A stretch of DNA of 64,000 bases from HGW-17 sp938004375 (lineage in GTDB: Bacteria > Myxococcota_A > Polyangia > HGW-17): the NCBI GenBank assembly GCA_036802685.1, contig DAIRVS010000003.1:20113-84112 (forward strand), in the 5' to 3' direction. Shown piece by piece: positions 8,817 through 16,226 of this stretch. Positions within the stretch are counted from its first letter, which is position 1. Every line of letters starts with the position of its first letter. The notes below the pieces were generated by a model that did no database searches, was not told the DNA's origin, and worked only from the letters and a program-made list of their open reading frames with translations. Made by a program: the position numbers and the translations under genes.

Positions 8817-9295
8817 GGCGCGAACCTCCGGATGTGATCCTCGAACGGATGGAGCAGGCGACGGGGGTCCTGCTCCTGCTCGGGGGTGGGGTTGACGCAG
8901 TGGATGACCAGTTCGTCGCCCTCGGCGTCCACCGTGAGAGTTCCCGGCGTGAGGGTGATGGCGTTGGCCAGCAGCATCTTGCCGGCGTCGGAGACCAGCT
9001 CCGTTTTGGCCGTGAGCACCCGCGGCTTCATGGGCAGCGCCGGGTGCAGAACGACTCGGGCGATCTGGAAGTTCGCCTTGACCATCTCGGCGAGGAACAC
9101 GGGCACGAAGAGCAGGAATCGCCCGATGGCGGCGGGGCCCGGGCCCTTGAAGCCGGCCGGCAGGAGCGGGCGGACGAAGACCGCGGCCAGGGCCGCCACC
9201 AGCGCGCCCGCGAGGACCTGGGCCTGCTGCCAGGGAACGGTCAGCGCGAGCCAGAGGATCCAGGCCGCGAGGAAGACGGTGAACCATGCACGCAT
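8813..9295 (-). CDS. mbxA: Mbx subunit A (MrpE-like)
   Basis: 160 residues, MrpE family. Two to three N-terminal helices precede a soluble C-terminal domain with ITLTPGTLTVDAEGDELVIH, the typical MrpE TxTPGT...D motif. ATG at 9295 is preferred over GTG at 9301 because AAAGGAG stands seven bases before it. It is the first structural gene of the complex, 49 bases after the stop of the ArsR gene, so the regulator and complex probably share one transcript. Confidence 0.9.
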   Translation of the reverse strand: MRAWFTVFLAAWILWLALTVPWQQAQVLAGALVAALAAVFVRPLLPAGFKGPGPAAIGRFLLFVPVFLAEMVKANFQIARVVLHPALPMKPRVLTAKTELVSDAGKMLLANAITLTPGTLTVDAEGDELVIHCVNPTPEQEQDPRRLLHPFEDHIRRFAP

Positions 9296-9344
9296 GCGCA
9301 CACTCCTTTTCCCCGGACACCCGGGGAGGTGAACCGGGAAGAGC

Positions 9345-9707
9345 TCAGCCGGCCGCCGCCGGCACCAGCTCGGACGCGCGCCGGGCGATCACGTCCTTGA
9401 CCATTGAACAGGCGTCCCGGATGGCCGGGTATCTCAGGGAGAGCATGGTGACGCGCCCGGCGGGCCGGCTGTGCACCACCCCCGCCGTGCGCAGAAGCGC
9501 CAGATGCTGGGAGAGGTTGGCCTTCGAGATGCCGAGGATCTTCTGCAGATCCCGCTGCTCCATCTCCCCCTGGATCTGCCCCAGTATCATGATGATCTTG
9601 AGGCGATGCACGTTGGCGACGGTCTTCATGAAGTCGACCTGCGCGTGGAGCAGGGAGTCGTTCTGTTCGAGAGAGGCGAGGATGGAATCGAGGTCGGAAG
9701 GTTTCAT
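9345..9707 (-). CDS. ArsR-family transcriptional regulator heading the mbx operon
   Basis: 120 residues. The first 35 form a likely coiled coil (LDSILASLEQNDSLL...). A winged helix follows: QRDLQKILGISKANLSQHL is the HTH and RPAGRVTMLSL the wing. ATG at 9707 has no ribosome site; a perfect inverted repeat ends directly before it. It lacks the CxC metal motif of classic ArsR and the CxxC redox switch known for SurR, the archaeal regulator of mbx; only one Cys is present (DACSMV). Its position as first gene of the operon argues for autoregulation and control of mbx. The signal sensed is unknown. Confidence 0.88.
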   Translation of the reverse strand: MKPSDLDSILASLEQNDSLLHAQVDFMKTVANVHRLKIIMILGQIQGEMEQRDLQKILGISKANLSQHLALLRTAGVVHSRPAGRVTMLSLRYPAIRDACSMVKDVIARRASELVPAAAG

Positions 9708-9750
9708 AGTTGCGAATCTTAGCAACTTGTTAACGGTTTGTCAAGGTGGA
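9708..9750 (-). promoter_or_regulatory. Sigma70 promoter with overlapping operator for the mbx operon
   Basis: Read on the minus strand: TTGACA, 17 bases, TAAGAT, then eight bases to the ATG. The -10 box lies in the spacer of a perfect inverted repeat AGTTGC-N8-GCAACT (9708-9727). The predicted transcript start is at or within two bases of the A of the ATG, so the mRNA should be leaderless. A repressor on this palindrome would block RNA polymerase. The same arrangement recurs at 10202-10245. Confidence 0.75.
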
Positions 9751-9752
9751 AA

Positions 9753-9815
9753 AGTCCGACAGTCGGACTGGTCAGACTGGTCAGACTGGTCCGACTGGTC
9801 AGACTGGTCAGACTT
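9753..9815 (+). repeat. 9-bp tandem repeat with adjoining inverted repeat
   Basis: Six copies of a 9-bp unit (consensus GTCAGACTG) fill 9762-9815, two of them with single-base changes. The first copy forms an inverted repeat with the preceding bases: AGTCCGAC, one base, GTCGGACT (9753-9769). It lies between the two ArsR genes, upstream of the mbx promoter and downstream of the second regulator's stop. It could be a simple variable-number repeat or a binding array. Confidence 0.8.
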
Positions 9816-9840
9816 TGTTGTTTTTCCTTGGTTTTTTTCG

Positions 9841-10200
9841 CTACTTTTCCGGGTGCATCAGGGCGAAGGATCGCTGCGTGATCATCTCGCGGACCAGGGC
9901 GCAGGCATCCTTGATGGCCGGGTTCTTCAGGGACAGGTAGGTGATCCGGCCGTACGGGCGGCTGTTGATCACGCCGGACTCGCGCAAGAGCGCCAGGTGC
10001 TGGGAGAGGTTGGCCTTGGAAATCTGAATAATCTTCTGCAGATCCCGCTGCTCCATCTCGCCCTGGATCTGTCCCAGCGCCATGACGATCTTGAAGCGGT
10101 GGCGGTTGGCCAGGGTCTTCAGAAAGTCCACCTGGGACTCCAGGATGTCGTTGTTCTTTTCGAGGTTCTGGATGATGACGTCGAGCTCTTGTGACTTCAT
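9841..10200 (-). CDS. Second ArsR-family regulator, paralogue of the first
   Basis: 119 residues, same layout as its neighbour: N-terminal coiled coil, GEMEQRDLQKI block, HTH SKANLSQHLALLRESG and wing RPYGRITYLSL. The closeness of the two sequences indicates a tandem duplication. ATG at 10200 again has no ribosome site and directly follows the inverted repeat. It has a single Cys (DACALV). It is read toward the mbx operon, about 130 bases upstream of the first regulator, so the two may form a regulatory pair. A ligand is not evident. Confidence 0.87.
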   Translation of the reverse strand: MKSQELDVIIQNLEKNNDILESQVDFLKTLANRHRFKIVMALGQIQGEMEQRDLQKIIQISKANLSQHLALLRESGVINSRPYGRITYLSLKNPAIKDACALVREMITQRSFALMHPEK

Positions 10201-10245
10201 GGTTGCGGCTTTTAGCAACACTAGTGCTTTCTGTCAATCCCGCTC
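10201..10245 (-). promoter_or_regulatory. Promoter and operator of the second ArsR gene
   Basis: Minus strand: TTGACA, 17 bases, TAAAAG, then eight bases to ATG. An inverted repeat GTTGC-N8-GCAAC (10202-10219) covers the -10 box, with TAAAAG in the spacer and the start codon next to it. Spacing and half-sites are the same as in the promoter at 9708-9750, so both regulators probably bind both sites. Confidence 0.72.
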
Positions 10246-10288
10246 TAGTACCTTTTTTTTGGTGTTATTTTACCTAAGTCAAAAAAAC

Positions 10289-11764
10289 TCAGCGGCGGAC
10301 GCCGCGCGCGGGTTTGGACCCCGGTTTCTTCGCTGGAGCGGGCTTCTCCGGCTTCTCCTCTTTTTTAACCGTGGGATCTCCGGCGGCCCGCGCGACCCCG
10401 TGGGCATCAAACGAGAGCCCCTCGAGCAGGGCGGCGTGGGCCTCGACGGACCGGGCGAAGGCCGGCTGCAGATCTACCGGCAGCGAGGGTTGGCGCGTCG
10501 TGGAGAGCGCGTAGACGGACACCGGCCGGCCGGCCTGGGTGGCGAGCAGGCCCGCGCCGTTGCGGTCCGGCGTCGTGCCCGAGAAGCCGGCCGACCCGAT
10601 GATCTGGCGGCGCCCCACGGAGTCACCAGCCTTGAGCCCGTCGGCGATGGAGCCGAGTTGGTAGAACGTCGTGCGCACGTCGTCCTCGTGGGCGATGATC
10701 ACCCGGCGGCCCAGGGGACCCGCCCAGCCCGCCTCGACCACGCGCCCGGGAGCCAGGGACCACACCGGCGGGTTGCGATGGGCGGGAAAGATCACGCCCC
10801 CCGTCTGGGGGTCGGGCTCTGGAGGCGCGTTGCCCGGCAGCGGACGCGGCAAAAAGCGCCGGAAGAACGAGAGCCCGTCGGCGGTGTAGTAGCCGCCAGC
10901 GGGGCCCCGGTAGGCGAAGTACGACCCCTTCTTGCGCGAGACCAGGTGGACCGCCAGGATCGGCCCATAGCCGAAGAACTTCTTGCGCAACGTCTTCTTC
11001 TCGACCAGGACGCGCACGACGTCGCCCCGGCCGAGCTCGCCGGGCTCCAGTTCGTCCCGGAACAGGGCCTCCACGAGCGTGGCCAACTGCGGATCCTCGC
11101 CCACGCCCTCCACCGCGGCCCGCAGGGTCGTCTGGAGGCGCAGGCCGATGGCCCAGGGCGCGCTCACCACGGGGGCGGTGATCTTCTGCACGGCGAAGCC
11201 CTTGGCCGTGCGCGTCGCCTGCAGCTTCAGTTGCGCGGAGAAGTGGTACTCGAAGGTGAAGATGCGCGTGCCGTCGTCGTTCAATTGCAGCGTGAACAAC
11301 TGGCCCGGCTGGGCGCGGGCGAAGTTGAACACGTTGCGGCCCTCGAAGGCGGAGATCAGGCGGCGGGCCTCGGCGGCGTCGACGCCGTTGCGAACCAGGC
11401 TCTGGGTGAACTTCTCCTTCTTCTGCACGCGGCCGGACACCGTGCGCGCGGCCAACTGGTCCCGCACCAGCAGGTCCTCCTGGGTCTCGCCGGTGAGCTC
11501 CGCGGGGACCTGGAGGTTGAGCGCCGCCCGCCCCGGCGTTTTCTCGGCGGGCTCCCCCTCCCGGGCGGCGGGGGCGGCCGCGCGGGTGTTCTGTTCGACG
11601 GTACGGTCGATCTTGTCCTGCACGCTCGAGCAGGAGGCCGGCGACAACACGAACACATATAAATAGAGCAACCCCAGGGAGCCGAAGCCCATCAGGAAGA
11701 TCCGGGCCTTCTTCTTCCATGGGGGTTCGGGAGGGGGCAAGAGGGTTCGATGTCGGTGTCGCAT
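10289..11764 (-). CDS. Membrane-anchored degenerate LytM/M23-like protein
   Basis: 491 residues. One transmembrane helix near residues 24-44, then a linker. Residues 110-280 resemble the OapA/MepM-type repeat region (GVDAAEARRLISAFEG). A C-terminal LytM-like beta domain lies at about 330-440 (PGRVVEAG...RRVIIAHEDDVRTTFYQLG). The zinc ligands of active M23 peptidases are missing: the HxxxD site, the HLS motif (here YQLGS) and the final HLH are not present. It is therefore probably non-catalytic, like EnvC/NlpD activators of amidases (inference). The C-terminal tail is Lys/Pro/Ala-rich. Confidence 0.7.
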   Translation of the reverse strand: MRHRHRTLLPPPEPPWKKKARIFLMGFGSLGLLYLYVFVLSPASCSSVQDKIDRTVEQNTRAAAPAAREGEPAEKTPGRAALNLQVPAELTGETQEDLLVRDQLAARTVSGRVQKKEKFTQSLVRNGVDAAEARRLISAFEGRNVFNFARAQPGQLFTLQLNDDGTRIFTFEYHFSAQLKLQATRTAKGFAVQKITAPVVSAPWAIGLRLQTTLRAAVEGVGEDPQLATLVEALFRDELEPGELGRGDVVRVLVEKKTLRKKFFGYGPILAVHLVSRKKGSYFAYRGPAGGYYTADGLSFFRRFLPRPLPGNAPPEPDPQTGGVIFPAHRNPPVWSLAPGRVVEAGWAGPLGRRVIIAHEDDVRTTFYQLGSIADGLKAGDSVGRRQIIGSAGFSGTTPDRNGAGLLATQAGRPVSVYALSTTRQPSLPVDLQPAFARSVEAHAALLEGLSFDAHGVARAAGDPTVKKEEKPEKPAPAKKPGSKPARGVRR

Positions 11765-11773
11765 CCTGTGCGC

Positions 11774-11801
11774 ATGTTAGTGGATTTCAACGTTTTCGCA
11801 A
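11774..11801 (-). promoter_or_regulatory. Promoter of the LytM-like gene, near-leaderless
   Basis: On the minus strand TTGCGA, 16 bases, TAACAT, followed by nine bases to ATG at 11764. No ribosome site stands before the ATG, so transcription should begin within a few bases of the start codon. This is the third such arrangement in 2 kb. Confidence 0.5.
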
Positions 11802-11896
11802 GTTTTTACCGGGGAAATGGACGGTCTTGGAACTTGACTTTCCCAGGACTTCGTTTACACCAAAACAAAGGCCGGGCACGCGGCCGCAGAGTACCC

Positions 11897-13231
11897 ATGC
11901 GACATTCTTTCTTCCTCTTCGGATTCATTCTCTGGGGTCTTTTCACCCTCCCCGGCTGCAACTCCCTCCTGGACTGGGAGGACCGGCGGACCTGCGGCAA
12001 CGGCGCCGTCTCCTCCGACGAGGAGTGCGACGACGGGAACGCCCGGGACGGTGACGGCTGTTCAGCCGCCTGCCTGATCGAATACGACGACACCCGGAAG
12101 GTCGACCTGCTGTTCGTCGTGGACGCTTCGGTGTCCATGGACGACACCCGCTCGGTCCTGCAAGGTCGCTTCCCCGAACTGATCAGTTGGCTCGAACTGG
12201 TCTCGGGCGGGCTTCCGGACCTGCACGTCGGCGTCACGTCCATGGATGTGGGAGCCCTCGGGAACACAGTGCCCAACTGCACCGAGAAGGGCGACGACGG
12301 CAAGCTCCTCAAACCGGCGGCCTGCACCAACCTGCACAACCAGAACTACATCGTCGACCTGGCGCCGGTGGGCTGCACCATCGCCAAGGCCCAGCGGCCC
12401 GGCGAGGTGATGAACTGCACAGGACACTCCTGCAACGACTCCCACTGCCGGGACCCCAACATCACCGGCCTCGAGCCCGCAGACCTCACGCTACAGGTCG
12501 ACGATCGGGGCTGCCCGCGCTGCCGCAACTACGTCGAAGACCCCATCGAGGATGTCTTCGGCTGCCTGCTGGGCATCGATCCCTCCTCCTGCGGCTGGGA
12601 ACAGCCGCTGGAAGCGATGATGCAGGCGCTCACGGAGAACCACGCCGAGAACTTCAACTTTCGCCGGCCCGACGCCCACCTGGTCATCCTCTTCCTGACC
12701 GACGAGGACGACTGCTCGGCCACCACACCGGACCTGTTCAACCCGGACACCGTCGAGACGCTGGGGATCTATTCGTCCTTCCGGTGCGTCCATTGGGGAG
12801 TGCGCTGCAACGAACCCTGGGAACTTGACCCCCTGCACGGCACCGAACAGTACTCTGGCTGCCGGCCGCGGCTCGAGGTCGAGGACGGCAAACTGCGGGA
12901 CGTGAACCGCTACGTCAACGAACTGACCCAACTGGTCAACTCCGGGGGCCACCGCGTGTTCGTCCAGGCCATGGCGCTGTCCGGCCCCCACGAGACGGAT
13001 CTGACCATCTCCTACAACGGCAGCTCGTGGCGCCTGATTCCGGCCGGCTCCATCGACGGCCTCGGCGTGACCTCCAACCTCCGCCTGTACGACTTCACCT
13101 GGCGCCTGAGCACCCTCCCCGAAGACATGCAGTGGTGCTTCTCCAGCCTGCTCGAGTCCGACTGGCTTACGGCCCTCGACCACCTGGGTCAGCGCCTGCG
13201 GGAGGTGATGGAGCGCAGCCGGTCGAAGTGA
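11897..13231 (+). CDS. VWA-domain lipoprotein with Cys-rich repeat
   Basis: 444 residues from ATG at 11897. This start gives a lipoprotein signal (FTLPGC); the upstream extension of the frame is atypical. Residues 30-58 are one CGNG...CDDGN.RDGDGCS..C repeat, typical of Myxococcota surface proteins (DUF4215). A von Willebrand A domain follows, with the MIDAS motif DASVS near residue 75 and a second acidic site FLTDEDDCS. Many paired Cys residues suggest disulfides in the periplasm or at the surface. Function is probably metal-dependent adhesion or binding; the ligand is unknown. Confidence 0.8.
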   Translation: MRHSFFLFGFILWGLFTLPGCNSLLDWEDRRTCGNGAVSSDEECDDGNARDGDGCSAACLIEYDDTRKVDLLFVVDASVSMDDTRSVLQGRFPELISWLELVSGGLPDLHVGVTSMDVGALGNTVPNCTEKGDDGKLLKPAACTNLHNQNYIVDLAPVGCTIAKAQRPGEVMNCTGHSCNDSHCRDPNITGLEPADLTLQVDDRGCPRCRNYVEDPIEDVFGCLLGIDPSSCGWEQPLEAMMQALTENHAENFNFRRPDAHLVILFLTDEDDCSATTPDLFNPDTVETLGIYSSFRCVHWGVRCNEPWELDPLHGTEQYSGCRPRLEVEDGKLRDVNRYVNELTQLVNSGGHRVFVQAMALSGPHETDLTISYNGSSWRLIPAGSIDGLGVTSNLRLYDFTWRLSTLPEDMQWCFSSLLESDWLTALDHLGQRLREVMERSRSK

Positions 13232-13247
13232 CAGCCCGGTTCACCGT

Positions 13248-14309
13248 CTATTTCTGGGTCGCGAACCAGGCGATGCCGCCGGCGACGGCGAGCAGGAAGA
13301 GCACGAGCAGGGTGATCTTGACCCAGGAGTAGGGGCGCTCCCCGGCGACCTTCCCGGAGGAGCCGTTGACCAGGAACCGGTAGGCCTTCTCATTGTAACG
13401 ATAGGCCGAGATCCACAGGGGCAACAGGATGTGCTTGAAGGTGATGTCGTGGTACTCGGTCTCCACCCAGTGCACCCGCTGGTGGTCGCCGCCGATGTCC
13501 CGGCGGATGGACTTGTCCACGGCCTTGTCGATGACCTGTTGGGCCACGGCGAAGCCGTCCTTCAGACCGATCTGGTAAGCCTCGGCGCGGAAGCCGCTGA
13601 GGTAGGCGTCGGCGTAGGGGGCGAGGTTCTCGAGGTCCCAGGGCGGCACCTGGTCCGAGAGCCGCCGGGGGATCGACTCGGAGGCCAGCACCAGGACGTC
13701 GTCGAAGGTGTCGTGCACCGTGCCCGAGGCGGGGTACCACCGGGTGCGCTTCACGCGGTTCCCGTTGGAGTCCTTCTCGTAGTAGTCCTCGCCGCGCTCG
13801 CCCCGATAATGGGCGACCGTGTTGCAGTCATAGGTCCAGTGTGGAAGGTACATGCCGTTGAGCTGCTCGGCGTAGCGCACCACGCGCTTGAGGTTGTTGG
13901 GCGCGAACCAGAGCCCGTGCAGCCACTTCTGCCAACGCTCGACGGCCTGATCGCGGGTGATCTTGAAGGCCAAAAGCGCCTTGGGCTTGATCCGGCGCTC
14001 GGTCTTGGCCTGGTTGACCACCTGCGTGCCGCAGAAGGGGCAGGCGGAGGCCGTGATGTTCGGGTCCATCGAGAAGTGCGCGCCGCAGGCGTTGCAGGCG
14101 ATCTCGGCGACCTCCTGGGTCTCGGCCGAGGACTCGCCCTGCTCGAGGGCCTTGAAGAAATCGAGCTCGCGCACGGCTTGCTGCTGCTCCTTGTCGGAGT
14201 GCTGAATGCGCGCCTCGTGGCCGCAGTAGGGGCACTTGGCGCCCTGGGTGGCGGCGTTGTATTCGAGTTGGGCTCCACAGCCGGGACATTCGAACTGCTT
14301 GTGTTCCAT
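13248..14309 (-). CDS. Double zinc-ribbon protein with C-terminal membrane anchor
   Basis: 353 residues. Two zinc ribbons: CPGCG...CPYCG (residues 8-33) and CNACG...CPFCG (residues 71-96). A central domain rich in aromatic residues is found in TFIIB-type zinc-ribbon membrane proteins of bacteria (LPHWTYDC, then GTVHDTFDDVLVL). The last 25 residues form one transmembrane helix. The soluble part probably faces the cytoplasm. It stands alone, convergent with the VWA gene. No biochemical role is known to me. Confidence 0.7.
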   Translation of the reverse strand: MEHKQFECPGCGAQLEYNAATQGAKCPYCGHEARIQHSDKEQQQAVRELDFFKALEQGESSAETQEVAEIACNACGAHFSMDPNITASACPFCGTQVVNQAKTERRIKPKALLAFKITRDQAVERWQKWLHGLWFAPNNLKRVVRYAEQLNGMYLPHWTYDCNTVAHYRGERGEDYYEKDSNGNRVKRTRWYPASGTVHDTFDDVLVLASESIPRRLSDQVPPWDLENLAPYADAYLSGFRAEAYQIGLKDGFAVAQQVIDKAVDKSIRRDIGGDHQRVHWVETEYHDITFKHILLPLWISAYRYNEKAYRFLVNGSSGKVAGERPYSWVKITLLVLFLLAVAGGIAWFATQK

Positions 14310-14465
14310 GGGGGTTGCGCCTCCTTAGCAGGAAACGAAACTACCAGAAAACGGCCGGAATGAACAGCTGGGGAGCCTGAGAAAACGCACGGGGTCGACC
14401 GGACCCTTGACGCGGGAAAGCCGCCGGGGGTACCCTGACTGAAGCCACCTTCCCGGGGAAGCATC

Positions 14466-16067
14466 ATGAAAAACCCGATCCAACCCTTCGCCTGCCTCCT
14501 CCTCCTCCTCCTCTGCGGACCGTTTGCCGGATGCGACGCGCCCGTCACCAACGCCGACGCCTGCGGGGACGGTTTCCTCGATCCCGGGGAGGACTGCGAC
14601 GGCGACCGGTTGTCCCGGGCCAACTGCGCCGAACTGGGCTACTACGACCAGGACGGCCGCCTCGGCTGCCATTCCGACTGCAGTTTCGACACAGCGGCCT
14701 GCTCCGGCCGCTGCGGCGACGGTCTGATCCAGGTCCTGCACGGCGAGGAGTGCGAAGGAACCCTGCTCGGCGGCGAGACCTGCCAGTCCCTGCGCCTGGG
14801 CGCCGGGGAGCTCGCCTGCACGGGGGACTGCCATTTCGACGTGACGGGCTGCGAGCTCGAGGCCGAATGCGGCGACGGTGTGGTCGCCGGCTTCGAGGCA
14901 TGCGACGGGGACGACCTGGACGGCCAGACCTGCGTTTCCCTCGGCTTCCTGGGAGGCACGCTGGGCTGCGACGGGGTCTGCGCGTTCGACACGGCCGCGT
15001 GCGAGGACGCGGGGTCCGAGGCCCGGCTGCAGTCCCTGTCGGTGGACGGCGCCGTCCTCACGCCGGTGTTCGACCCGGACGTCTGGACCTATGAAGCGGT
15101 CGTGGACGAGGGCGTCACGCAGGTCGCGGTCACCACCGTCGCCATGGATCCTCTGGCCACGGTCGAGCTCCAGCCCGCCTCGCCCGTGACCCTCGTGGAG
15201 AACGTCACCGAAGTCGTCATCACGGTCACCGCCGAGAACACGACGACCCAGGCCAGCTACACGCTCACGATCCGCGTCGACGACGCCACCAGCCCGAACA
15301 TCGGCCCAATGGTCCAGGTTCCCGGCGGCACCTTCCAGCGGACCAGCGCTGCCCCGGACCTGACCACCGTCGCCCCCTTCCGCATCAGCGCCAATGAAAT
15401 CACGCGGACCCAGTTCACCGCCGTGACCGGTCTCCCAGACCCCAGCGACGCCAATCACAGCACGGGAGCCGGAGATCCCGTGCAGCGTGTCACCTGGTAC
15501 CACGCCCTGGTCTTCTGCAACCGTCTCAGCCTGATGGAGGGTTGCGACCCGGTCTATACCATCAACGGCAGTACCAACCCGGGAGTCTGGGGCGCTCCCC
15601 CGACGACCAACAACGCCACCTGGAACGCCGCCACCGCGAACTGGGACGCCAACGGCTACCGGCTGCCCACCGAGATGGAATGGATGTGGGCCGCCATGGG
15701 CGCCGACGATCCCGTCAACGGGTGGGCCAAACGCTTCGCGGGCGACGACGGCGCCAACGCCATCGACGATTACGCCTGGTACTCCGTCACCAGCGGCGCC
15801 ATCACCCACCCGGTCGGCACGCTGGCGGCCAACGAGCTCGGCCTGTACGACCTGAGCGGCAACGTGTGGGAGTGGTGCTGGGACTGGAGCGCCGGGTACC
15901 CCTCCGGGGCCATCACCGATTACACCGGCCCCGCCTCCGGCACCAACCGGACAGCCCGCGGCGGCTCGTGGTATTACAACGCCTCCTATGCCTCGGTGGC
16001 CACCCGCATCGAGTTCGCCCCCCATATGTTCGCCAACCACCTCGGCTTCCGGGTGGTCCGCCGCTGA
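14466..16067 (+). CDS. SUMF1/FGE-fold lipoprotein with Cys repeats
   Basis: 533 residues. Lipoprotein signal (FAGC near residue 20). Three Cys-rich repeats at about 35-185 (CGDG...GE.CDG...C..L...G.L.C...C.FD...C). A cadherin-like beta-sandwich at 190-280 ends in ASYTLTIRVDD. A formylglycine-generating-enzyme-like domain at 285-533 has GTFQRTS, RLPTEMEWMWA, LSGNVWEWCWD, RGGSWYYNA and GFRVVRR. Such extracellular SUMF1 domains are often not sulfatase activators, and I do not see the paired catalytic Cys motif. Likely a surface protein of unknown activity. Confidence 0.8.
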   Translation: MKNPIQPFACLLLLLLCGPFAGCDAPVTNADACGDGFLDPGEDCDGDRLSRANCAELGYYDQDGRLGCHSDCSFDTAACSGRCGDGLIQVLHGEECEGTLLGGETCQSLRLGAGELACTGDCHFDVTGCELEAECGDGVVAGFEACDGDDLDGQTCVSLGFLGGTLGCDGVCAFDTAACEDAGSEARLQSLSVDGAVLTPVFDPDVWTYEAVVDEGVTQVAVTTVAMDPLATVELQPASPVTLVENVTEVVITVTAENTTTQASYTLTIRVDDATSPNIGPMVQVPGGTFQRTSAAPDLTTVAPFRISANEITRTQFTAVTGLPDPSDANHSTGAGDPVQRVTWYHALVFCNRLSLMEGCDPVYTINGSTNPGVWGAPPTTNNATWNAATANWDANGYRLPTEMEWMWAAMGADDPVNGWAKRFAGDDGANAIDDYAWYSVTSGAITHPVGTLAANELGLYDLSGNVWEWCWDWSAGYPSGAITDYTGPASGTNRTARGGSWYYNASYASVATRIEFAPHMFANHLGFRVVRR

Positions 16068-16092
16068 ACCCTGGCCCCGCCGGACGGACAGC

Positions 16093-16120
16093 TTGCGTTT
16101 ACCCGGGAAATCCATATGAT
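16093..16120 (+). promoter_or_regulatory. Putative promoter of ppdK
   Basis: TTGCGT, 16 bases, TATGAT, about 107 bases upstream of the ppdK ATG. The long leader contains a GC-rich stretch. The assignment rests on box match and spacing only. Confidence 0.45.
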
Positions 16121-16226
16121 ACAGGCGTTTCGGCGCCGGGATTGGGTCGGCGCCCCGCCTGAACCCGCCGATCCGGGCGGCCGTCTCAGTTGGTTCTCAA
16201 CCCCACTCACCAAGGAGTTTCGAATA

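Noticed and set aside
1..9295. Assignment as NiFe hydrogenase (Mbh) or NADH dehydrogenase (Nuo)
   Set aside because: CxxD replaces both NiFe CxxC pairs, and there is no NuoE/F/G; the Mrp-like subunits and doubled H fit Mbx.
9753..9815. CRISPR-like array
   Set aside because: Units are 9 bp and contiguous, with no spacers or cas genes.
9345..10200. Metal-sensing ArsR or SurR-type redox switch
   Set aside because: No CxC or CxxC in either protein; only one Cys each.
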